Assembly: GCA_016200445.1 (NCBI GenBank)
Contig: JACQEQ010000285.1
Location: 1 to 32,580, forward strand
Source of the DNA: Gammaproteobacteria bacterium
GTDB taxonomy: Bacteria; Pseudomonadota; Gammaproteobacteria; SG8-11
Direction of reading: 5' to 3'
DNA length: 32,580 nucleotides
The first letter of the stretch is position 1; every line of letters begins with the position of its first letter. The notes beneath the pieces are model-generated. The model did no database searches, was not told where the DNA came from, and worked only from the letters and a program-made list of their open reading frames with translations. A program made the translations under genes and the position numbers. Shown here piece after piece: positions 24,368 to 31,204 of this stretch.

Positions 24368-24688
24368 ATGTCCTCTGATGGAATTGAGTCACCCTATGTA
24401 CGCTTTATGGGTGGGTTAGCTGACAAGCTCGCACTCGCTCCGGCAGAAACCAGCGCCTTAGTGAACTCGCTGCGCGATACGCCGGCTCGTTCAGCAACCG
24501 ATCCGCTCGACCATGCCGAGTTGTTGTTGGCAGTATCGTTGAACGCGCAGATTCGCAACGCACATGACGATTTCCGCTGCAAAAAACTCAAGTTCCTATT
24601 ACGCAACAATAATGATCGCGCCATTAAAATCGCGACACAGTGGATCGACCAAAAAGTCACCTTTGAAGCCATGCTGGCTGCGGTTTGA
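24368..24688 (+). CDS. Small unknown helical protein
   Basis: The product has 106 residues and no signal peptide or membrane segment. GAAGG lies eight bases before the ATG, so the start is well supported. The sequence looks entirely helical (SALVNSLRDTPARS, HAELLLAVSLNAQI, then a basic CKKLKFLLRNNNDRAIK). No motif is recognised. It stands alone between a possible promoter (24208) and the rhodanese gene 138 bases on. Confidence 0.6.
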   Translation: MSSDGIESPYVRFMGGLADKLALAPAETSALVNSLRDTPARSATDPLDHAELLLAVSLNAQIRNAHDDFRCKKLKFLLRNNNDRAIKIATQWIDQKVTFEAMLAAV

Positions 24689-24795
24689 CGCCGATCTACC
24701 CTTCCGAAATAACGAGCAGGCTTTTTTAGTAGCACCTCAAGCTCGCTGTCGCAGCCGCCGATAAATCTGAGTCCCAACGACCTGCCAAAATTTTA

Positions 24796-24812
24796 CGGTG
24801 CCAATGGCACCG
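24796..24812. other. Perfect hairpin before the rhodanese gene
   Basis: CGGTGCC pairs with GGCACCG around AAT, ending 14 bases before the rhodanese ATG. There is no T-run on the plus strand, so it is not a plus-strand terminator. It could affect ribosome access, since no clear Shine-Dalgarno is seen there. Confidence 0.4.
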
Positions 24813-24826
24813 CAATTGGACCCCAC

Positions 24827-25291
24827 ATGCACGCGCATTATTCTCGGCATCACGTAGTAGTAATGCTATTCATAGCGCAAGGGCTGTCGTCCGCACTCTG
24901 TCAAGCCGAAGAGTCTGCGCCACCGTTACCTGAATCGGTGCCGGGCATAACGACCATCAACGCTGAAAATTTGGCCAGTATGCTGGATGGTAATACTCCA
25001 CCCATTGTCATTGATGCACGCACTGCAACGGGTCGCAGACACGGTTACATTGAAGGCTCCCTACACCTCGCCGACGTCGACACGAATTGTGTCTCGCTTG
25101 CGAAGGTGATTCGCAGTCGCGAAACGGCAGCGGTGTTTTATTGCACCTCGTCGAAATGTGGTCGCAGCCTGAATGCCTTGAAAATCGCGCAGGCCTGCGC
25201 GTATCGCAATATATATTGGTTCCGTGGCGGGTTGGAGGAATGGCAAAACAAAGGCTATCCCTACGTTAGTGCCAACGTGCCGGCGCGCTAG
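24827..25291 (+). CDS. Exported rhodanese-domain protein
   Basis: This is a 154-residue single-domain sulfurtransferase with a signal peptide (hydrophobic core VVVMLFIAQGLSSALC, then QAEES). The domain follows: INAENLASML, PPIVIDARTATGRRHGYIEGSLHL, and the active loop FYCTSSKCGRSLNAL with catalytic Cys in CTSSKCGRS, then YWFRGGLEEWQNKGYP. All rhodanese hallmarks are present, so it should be active in the periplasm or bound to the membrane. Sulfur donor and acceptor are unknown. The next gene starts four bases after its stop, so rhodanese and the c-di-GMP protein are made from one message. Confidence 0.85.
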   Translation: MHAHYSRHHVVVMLFIAQGLSSALCQAEESAPPLPESVPGITTINAENLASMLDGNTPPIVIDARTATGRRHGYIEGSLHLADVDTNCVSLAKVIRSRETAAVFYCTSSKCGRSLNALKIAQACAYRNIYWFRGGLEEWQNKGYPYVSANVPAR

Positions 25292-25294
25292 CAT

Positions 25295-27709
25295 ATGCAT
25301 CCGCGTCGATCACTACGCGGGAGACTCAGTCTGATGATCGGGCTGATGGGCTTGTTCGCACTGATTCTCACCCTGACTGCCGCCAAAGTATTTGAGCACA
25401 AAACCCTCGATAATCAGCGCACGCTACTAGAGCAACTGCTCGCACGCAAAGTCGAAGGTATTTATCAACAGCTTCGAATCGAGATCGCCGACCTTGCGCT
25501 TGCACTGCAAGCCGAGACCGAATTTCGGCACGCGTTTTCAAGTCAACTTCCAGAATTGATTACCGCAACACTGGCCAAACAGTTTCAGCGCCAATTCGCC
25601 AATGACGGCATCATCCGCTTACAACGCATCGGTCTCTATGATCAAAATCTGATACCGCTAGGCCGCACTGCGGATCCGATGTTAAAAATCGAACCCGACA
25701 TCGCTTGTGGTTCCCTCGTGGAACAAGCGGCAACGCGCATGGGTACCGAGCGTAGCAAAATTCTATATGCCCTGTGTGCGGCGCGCGGCCACGCCTATTT
25801 TTCTCTGCTTGCGCCCATCGGCGGATTGCGCCCGTTGGGGTTTGTACAACTTGAAGTTGACCCGATTATTGCGTTCGCCCATCTGGAAACGGAAATGGGC
25901 ATGCCGATACGGATTGTGGCACCGACAGGACAAGCTGCATTTCAGTCGCCTGACTGGCCCAATATGACCGCAAGTACGCACGCGGTATTTGCACAACATG
26001 TGGTCTATGCCGCCAGCTACGAACCGGTGTTTACGATCATCGCCGCCTATAATGTCGAAACCCTGAACCAGAATCTAGATCGCACCTTGTTATTGCTATT
26101 ACTCAGCGCAGCTGTCATCACCTTGATTGTGATAGTGACCATGCGCGTGATGCTAAGCCGCTCACTCGTCACACCGCTCGAACGTCTGGTCACTCATCTG
26201 CAAGTTGCGCATCACGACAAGCAGCGTTTGGGTGAACCGATCGAGGTTAAAGGCGATTTGGAGTTACGGCAGCTTGCGACGACTTTTAATGTCATGACTG
26301 CCGAATTGCGCAGCTTATACGGTACGTTGCAATACATGGCGTTTACCGATCCGCTCACCTGCCTGCCCAATCGTCTGCAACTACAGGAAAATCTTAATTA
26401 CTTACTCACGCTATACGCAGACAAAGGCTTATCGTTCGCGCTATTTATCATTGATGTTGACCGCTACAACGGCGTGGACAACGCGAATGACGCAGTAAGT
26501 AATGCGTTGCTCAAGATTGTTGCTACGCGCCTGCAAGAGGCATTGCGCTCAACAGATTTTCTAGCGCATATCCCCCAGGATCACATTAATGTCAACGTCG
26601 ATAATGTTGCGCGCCTGGGTGGTGATGAATTCGCAGCGTTACTCCCTCTGGTCGGCGATACAGACCAAGCCAAGCGGGTCGCTACTAACGCACTAGACGT
26701 CATGCGTACACCGTTTGAATTAAATGGAAGCAGAATAAAGGTAGACATTAGCATCGGCATCGCTCTGTTTCCATTGCACCGTAGCGACGCTGCGGGTTTG
26801 TTGCGTTGCGCCGATATCGCCATGTACGAAGCCAAACGCCAAGGACGTGGCTGCGTTGTATTCGAAACCGGCCAGGAACAAGACAGCGTACGTCAGTTCG
26901 ACCTCGAACGCGATTTACGTCAAGCCTTGGCGCGCGGACAGCTCGACTTGCATTATCAACCTCAAGTACACATGAAGTCGCGCCGTGTCGTGGGCGTTGA
27001 AGCCTTAATGCGCTGGCATCACCACGATCAAGACATGATACCGCCGGATTTCTTTATTCCGCTCGCCGAACAAATCAACATGATCCGGCCGCTGACTTTC
27101 TGGGCGCTGGAACAAGCCATCCGCGATTGCGCGCGCTGGCGTCGCGTTGGCCGCGACTTGGGTGTGGCCGTGAACATTACGCCGATGTGCCTGCACGACC
27201 CCAGCTTTGTGACCACCGTGTTGCGCTTACTGGCTCAATGGCAGGTCAGCCCCAGCGCGCTAACGCTCGAAATAACTGAACGCGGGCACTACGGCCAATT
27301 ACCGAATGCATTACCGGCAATTGCCGAACTCAACCAAGCCGGCGTTCAGTTATCGGTAGACGATTTTGGCGTGGGTTATCCTACTTTGGCGCAGCTCAAA
27401 AACTTACCAGTACACCAACTCAAAATCGACCGCAGCTTTGTGCTAGACATGTTGCTTGATGCCAGCGACGCCGGCATCGTGCGCGCCACCATCGATATCG
27501 CCCGGCATCGCAATCTGGAAGTCGTCGCTGAAGGCGTCGAGTTGCAATCCCACTGGAACGCGCTCGCTGACTACGGTGTTGACATTGCCCAGGGCTACCT
27601 GATTGCACGCCCCATGTCGCACGCCGATCTACTGCATTGGCTAGAAGCAAATACGGCAGGCGAAAGCGTGTGGATTCCCCTTTCATCCGCAATTTCAGCG
27701 ACCGACTAA
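25295..27709 (+). CDS. Membrane sensor protein with HAMP, GGDEF and EAL domains
   Basis: This 804-residue protein has membrane helices at about 12-30 and 264-284 flanking a periplasmic sensor, HAMP to about 340, a GGDEF domain (TDPLTCLPNR at 351, GGDEF at 442-446) and an EAL domain (EAL at 569-571). EAL catalytic residues look complete: VNITP, LEITE, VDDFG, LKID, AEGVE, AQGYL. In the GGDEF domain the usual FKxINDxxGHxxGD is YNGVDNANDAVSNA, losing guanine contacts, and about 15 residues are inserted between RSTD and GGDEF. I expect a c-di-GMP phosphodiesterase with an altered, perhaps regulatory, GGDEF domain. It is co-transcribed with the rhodanese. Confidence 0.92.
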   Translation: MHPRRSLRGRLSLMIGLMGLFALILTLTAAKVFEHKTLDNQRTLLEQLLARKVEGIYQQLRIEIADLALALQAETEFRHAFSSQLPELITATLAKQFQRQFANDGIIRLQRIGLYDQNLIPLGRTADPMLKIEPDIACGSLVEQAATRMGTERSKILYALCAARGHAYFSLLAPIGGLRPLGFVQLEVDPIIAFAHLETEMGMPIRIVAPTGQAAFQSPDWPNMTASTHAVFAQHVVYAASYEPVFTIIAAYNVETLNQNLDRTLLLLLLSAAVITLIVIVTMRVMLSRSLVTPLERLVTHLQVAHHDKQRLGEPIEVKGDLELRQLATTFNVMTAELRSLYGTLQYMAFTDPLTCLPNRLQLQENLNYLLTLYADKGLSFALFIIDVDRYNGVDNANDAVSNALLKIVATRLQEALRSTDFLAHIPQDHINVNVDNVARLGGDEFAALLPLVGDTDQAKRVATNALDVMRTPFELNGSRIKVDISIGIALFPLHRSDAAGLLRCADIAMYEAKRQGRGCVVFETGQEQDSVRQFDLERDLRQALARGQLDLHYQPQVHMKSRRVVGVEALMRWHHHDQDMIPPDFFIPLAEQINMIRPLTFWALEQAIRDCARWRRVGRDLGVAVNITPMCLHDPSFVTTVLRLLAQWQVSPSALTLEITERGHYGQLPNALPAIAELNQAGVQLSVDDFGVGYPTLAQLKNLPVHQLKIDRSFVLDMLLDASDAGIVRATIDIARHRNLEVVAEGVELQSHWNALADYGVDIAQGYLIARPMSHADLLHWLEANTAGESVWIPLSSAISATD

Positions 27710-27730
27710 CCACGTCTGCAGGAACGCCGC

Positions 27731-29758
27731 CTATGCAAATGTTTGTAATAAAGTCTTGCCTTCGAAAGTGCACCGTCCGATTTGATAACCCAATTCCCGA
27801 TAGGCCTCGAATTGCGTCTCGTCGAAAAACTGGTCGGCGGTAGGCTCGTCCGGAAAACTGCTGTGGGCGCGATGATAGCCGTAAATATCCTCCGATAATC
27901 CAGAAATCAGACTGGTGTTGACATAAAGCAAGCGGGCTTCGGTGCCATCCACATAACGGATGCGTCCAGTGACGCTGGCTGCGGCGGAAATTTCTGTATC
28001 GCCTTGCGGGCGCAGCGGCCGCGTGTCGATATCGATCGCCGCGCCGAAATCGACACGCACTTTTTCAATCACGTTGACTAGATCGGCGAACGACCACGTG
28101 GGATCGGCCGCTGCGTCGCACACCACGATGTAACGGCACTTACGCCGGATCAACTCGTATAACGCAAGATTTTCAAAGTGCCCTCCGTCCGACAGATGCA
28201 CATGTTTGCAATTTTCATCCATGCGCAGGCCCAGCATTTCGCGCAACGCATAGGTATGCCACAGCGGTCGCGAACGCATGAGCTTGAATTTCGGCGGATG
28301 CCTTGGATTCCGCGTCCAGTAACCTAGGCGCGCATTGAATAATGTCATGACCGCCGCCAATGACCGCGAACGTGTCACGCCGGTATTGGGATTCACCGCA
28401 GCACCGGAGATAGTCAAGGCGGTGGCGAGGTTCATGGTGCCGTCGAGATATTCATCGGTTGGTGCAAATCCGGTGGCGCTACTGCCGCACACCAAGGGTG
28501 AAAAGATAAAGTTGTCGGCACCGCGTGCACGGCGCTTGGAGTTCGGCGAATCCAGGGTCAGCAAATTGGTATTGATAATGTGGTACGGCGCGGCAGTTTG
28601 CTTCAAATCCTTCAAATAACAACGATTGGGATCCTGCTCCTGGGTAAAATGCGGGTGTGCCGGCAAAAACGCGGCGAGTAACCGGTCGCGGTAGTAACGA
28701 TGCATGGATACATGATTGATGTTCGCCAGTACGCCGAATATAAATGACAATATCAGGCCCGGATAAATCAAAAAACGCCACCAGGTCTCAAGCTTGGCAT
28801 AATACAAAAAGGCGCCGTTGTATAACCACAATACCAAGCCGTAGAGCAATAAACCCAAACCGGCAGACAGTAGCAGTGCACGCATACCCTGCGCTTCGTT
28901 AGTACGAGAACGCCCACTCCAGCCTGCCCACACCGCAGCCGCACCGCTGAGCAGTGACAAGGTGCCGTTGACTGAAAATGCCGAATAATTCTCGGCGCCG
29001 AATAATTGCGGCCAGAGGCGCACTTCGACAAATTGCTGCACCAGCGGCAAACTACCGAGCACCACCAACGCCACGCCAGCTTTCAGAAGACGCCCGAGAA
29101 TGACATTTGCACGTTTCCGCAACCATGCATGCTGCACCAGCTTGAAGCCCGAACATAGCGCGTAGCACATGAAACCGAACGCCATAAATTCCCAACAGAT
29201 CAAACCCAGCGCGAACAACCAGGTAAACAGACTATCGGGCCAGCTATGCAACAAGCCTGGCGCGCGCACACTGGTTTGCACCATGAAATACATCACGCTG
29301 AAAAACAGCGGCACTAGGATCAGCAGGTTGATAAAAATTCCCCGCAACACGGCTGCTGCCAACGCCCATCGATCCAACCCGTCGCCGGGAGTCAGGTAGT
29401 TGGCATGTTCGCGTAACCACGAAATCAAATCGCCGCCGGCTTTGTTATGATCGCTGCGTCGCGTGCCGAACGGAAATTCGCTGCAACGCGACATTAACCA
29501 AGTGAGCGACGACCCAATGTAACCGCCGCCTGAGACGGTCGACAGGTAGTCAACGCGCCGTAAAAATCCAAAGCGATGCATTGCCTGCAACATGCCGAGA
29601 TTGAATGTTGCGGAACGTATTCCGCCGCCCGACAACGCCAGCCCCACTGCATCCTCGGACGGGTTGCCTGGCTCCACTTGCGCCACGGCGCGGCGCTGTG
29701 CGATGCGCGCGTGTTCTAGAGCAATGAATTGATCGATATCCTCATAACACTTCGTCAT
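27731..29758 (-). CDS. Patatin-like phospholipase with internal membrane segments
   Basis: The protein has 675 residues from the ATG at 29758, which has GGGAGGGG seven bases upstream. The oxyanion motif ALSGGGIRSATFNLG (41-55) and the nucleophile serine in STVSGGGYIG (Ser76) are near the start. The catalytic aspartate is in LSDGGHFENLAL (about Asp524). Between them lie about six hydrophobic helices (roughly residues 130-355), an unusual split of the catalytic pair. The dyad appears intact, so a lipid acyl hydrolase attached to the inner membrane is likely; substrate unknown. It converges on the GGDEF-EAL gene with 21 bases between. Confidence 0.85.
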   Translation of the reverse strand: MTKCYEDIDQFIALEHARIAQRRAVAQVEPGNPSEDAVGLALSGGGIRSATFNLGMLQAMHRFGFLRRVDYLSTVSGGGYIGSSLTWLMSRCSEFPFGTRRSDHNKAGGDLISWLREHANYLTPGDGLDRWALAAAVLRGIFINLLILVPLFFSVMYFMVQTSVRAPGLLHSWPDSLFTWLFALGLICWEFMAFGFMCYALCSGFKLVQHAWLRKRANVILGRLLKAGVALVVLGSLPLVQQFVEVRLWPQLFGAENYSAFSVNGTLSLLSGAAAVWAGWSGRSRTNEAQGMRALLLSAGLGLLLYGLVLWLYNGAFLYYAKLETWWRFLIYPGLILSFIFGVLANINHVSMHRYYRDRLLAAFLPAHPHFTQEQDPNRCYLKDLKQTAAPYHIINTNLLTLDSPNSKRRARGADNFIFSPLVCGSSATGFAPTDEYLDGTMNLATALTISGAAVNPNTGVTRSRSLAAVMTLFNARLGYWTRNPRHPPKFKLMRSRPLWHTYALREMLGLRMDENCKHVHLSDGGHFENLALYELIRRKCRYIVVCDAAADPTWSFADLVNVIEKVRVDFGAAIDIDTRPLRPQGDTEISAAASVTGRIRYVDGTEARLLYVNTSLISGLSEDIYGYHRAHSSFPDEPTADQFFDETQFEAYRELGYQIGRCTFEGKTLLQTFA

Positions 29759-29833
29759 GTGCCAACCCCTCCCCTTGAAACCTATAATCAGTTGCGCTCT
29801 TTGAAAGACGCATGGCTTTACGCAGCACAGCAA

Positions 29834-29849
29834 TTGTAAACATTTAATA
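29834..29849 (+). promoter_or_regulatory. Motif shared upstream of both 65-residue genes
   Basis: TTGTAAACATTTAATA lies about 120 bases before the first 65-residue gene. Its two parts recur before the second gene as TTGTAAACAT (30224-30233) and ACATTTAATA (30274-30283). This may be a conserved promoter or protein site kept since the duplication. Confidence 0.35.
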
Positions 29850-29885
29850 ATTATCGGTAGTGGTACTTTTCCTACTCTCGAACGT

Positions 29886-29900
29886 GCCGTAACTTACGGC
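29886..29900. promoter_or_regulatory. Perfect dyad between the patatin gene and the first 65-residue gene
   Basis: GCCGTAA-C-TTACGGC is a perfect 7+1+7 palindrome in the divergent intergenic region. It has the form of an operator for a dimeric regulator, but no regulator gene is nearby. Confidence 0.35.
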
Positions 29901-29964
29901 GTCCCTAGTGCAAGGGCGGTAGTCCAGGCAGTGGCAACACGATAGCGGATCAGGTACACGCACT

Positions 29965-30162
29965 ATGAATTCGATACTTACACGTTTCAAACATCACTGT
30001 GAACGCTGGCATCAAGAACGCGACACCCATAACTACCGCGGCCGCGCCAACGTGATAGCGTATCTGTCTGACCGCTACGGCGTCGACTCCGTCAAACGCC
30101 ACAAGAAGTGGATCATCCGTGCACTTAACAATGTCGAAGGTGTGCACGTCTCCGATCATTAA
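29965..30162 (+). CDS. 65-residue basic protein of unknown family, copy A
   Basis: The product is rich in Arg, Lys and His, with no signal peptide or membrane segment. It shares 36 of 65 residues with copy B (30387-30584), with no gaps. Shared blocks are RWHQ, YRGRxNVxA, YGVDxV, RHKK and EGVxV. Mostly conservative changes between the copies argue that both are translated and functional. Charge and size suggest nucleic-acid binding, but no known fold is recognised. A weak AGG lies before the ATG. It is divergent from the patatin gene. Confidence 0.68.
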   Translation: MNSILTRFKHHCERWHQERDTHNYRGRANVIAYLSDRYGVDSVKRHKKWIIRALNNVEGVHVSDH

Positions 30163-30386
30163 TTACAAAACATTTCTGCATTCTCTGCTTTCTGCCCTTC
30201 GCCCTACACTGTCTATTCGGCTCTTGTAAACATCGGCTTGCATTCGCGATGCCAGCTTGCGTGCCATTGGTAGACATTTAATACACTTTCTCGCGGCACT
30301 AATACACTCCTGCTGTGTGTCGCACCGTACCGCGCCAGTGGCGTCATCGTGATCAAATTCTACAAACGAACACGAGGGCTACTCCC

Positions 30387-30584
30387 ATGAACACGATGCT
30401 TCTTAAATTCAAGGCGCACAGCGACCGCTGGCATCAATGCAGTAATGGTCATGACTATCGCGGCCGCACTAATGTCGTTGCGCATCTCACCTCGCTCTAC
30501 GGCGTGGATGCAGTGATTCGGCACAAAAAATCCATCGTACGCACCCTGAACAAGGCGGAAGGCGTATACGTTACCGAGGCGTGA
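30387..30584 (+). CDS. 65-residue basic protein of unknown family, copy B
   Basis: This is the second member of the tandem pair. I chose the ATG at 30387 because alignment with copy A starts exactly there and GAGGG lies eight bases upstream; the frame is open further upstream but unlike copy A. Differences from copy A concentrate at residues 18-22 and at single surface-like positions, while the aromatic and basic core is kept. The last 14 bases overlap the end of the convergent Rieske gene. The 224-base gap between the copies holds only the shared upstream motifs noted at 29834. Confidence 0.7.
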   Translation: MNTMLLKFKAHSDRWHQCSNGHDYRGRTNVVAHLTSLYGVDAVIRHKKSIVRTLNKAEGVYVTEA

Positions 30585-30918
30585 TTCCTAGCCCATACAC
30601 CGACCTGCCGCTGACTTCAATAACAACACGCTGCAAAGAAAATCCCAAACATGGCCCGTAGATACAATAGCCGTCGTGGATGCGGAACTGCGCGGCATGA
30701 ATCGAGCATTGAATGTAGTAGTTATCGAAACTCATGAATTGGCCGGGTTGAAAGTTGAGTGTAGCCCCGGTGTGGGGGCAGGAGTTAACATAAGCGAAGA
30801 CGCTCTCGCCGCGCCGCACCAAAAAAATGTCACGCTCAACTCCCTCTGCGAGTAATATCGCCCCTCTACTGCCGCCGTCGGGAATGGCGTCCAGCTCGCA
30901 AAGATATTGCCGGAGCAT
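30571..30918 (-). CDS. Small Rieske [2Fe-2S] protein
   Basis: This 115-residue, single-domain Rieske ferredoxin carries the cluster ligands in CPHTGA and CSIHAAQF (two Cys, two His), followed by HDGYCIYGPCLG, which is typical of small soluble Rieske proteins. There is no signal peptide. The ATG at 30918 is chosen over an in-frame TTG at 30927. It lies 50 bases behind a 42-residue ORF on the same strand. The electron-transfer partner is not visible. Its end overlaps the end of copy B of the 65-residue pair by 14 bases. Confidence 0.87.
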   Translation of the reverse strand: MLRQYLCELDAIPDGGSRGAILLAEGVERDIFLVRRGESVFAYVNSCPHTGATLNFQPGQFMSFDNYYIQCSIHAAQFRIHDGYCIYGPCLGFSLQRVVIEVSGRSVYGLGITPR

Positions 30919-30968
30919 AGAAAACAATCACCCTTCTTATTCGTTCAACTGTTTGCGGCAGCCATAGT

Positions 30969-31097
30969 TCAAGCCTGCGTCGGTCTCGGAAACAAGCCGA
31001 ACACCTGTACGTCGAGCACCAAAGTGTTAGCCGGCGTCATCCCGTCACAATGGTCATCGTCCGATCCGGCATATTCTTGTCCTGGAGCGCGCTGCAT
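30969..31097 (-). CDS. 42-residue ORF, possible FKBP C-terminal remnant
   Basis: A short frame with GAGGGA six bases before its ATG. The stretch MTPANTLVLDVQVFGL resembles the final strand of FKBP-type peptidyl-prolyl isomerases (IPxNxTLVFDVELL), and PGQEYAGS before it could match PPELAYGS. The rest of an FKBP domain is not found upstream in any frame, so this is either a gene remnant or a small gene that only looks similar. It would be co-transcribed with the Rieske gene. The remaining bases up to 31204 hold nothing I can name. Confidence 0.4.
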   Translation of the reverse strand: MQRAPGQEYAGSDDDHCDGMTPANTLVLDVQVFGLFPRPTQA

Positions 31098-31204
31098 GTT
31101 AGTTCCCTCATATTTTGGTTAAAGCGACCGACATAATAGAGCATCGCAACCCCATCATGCCGTTAGTTACGATTTCTTTATACGCAATTTTATTCAGGCG
31201 CATC

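Noticed and set aside
30907..31122. 71-residue plus-strand frame next to the Rieske gene
   Set aside because: It has no Shine-Dalgarno or recognisable domain and overlaps the better-supported minus-strand ORF with GAGGGA.
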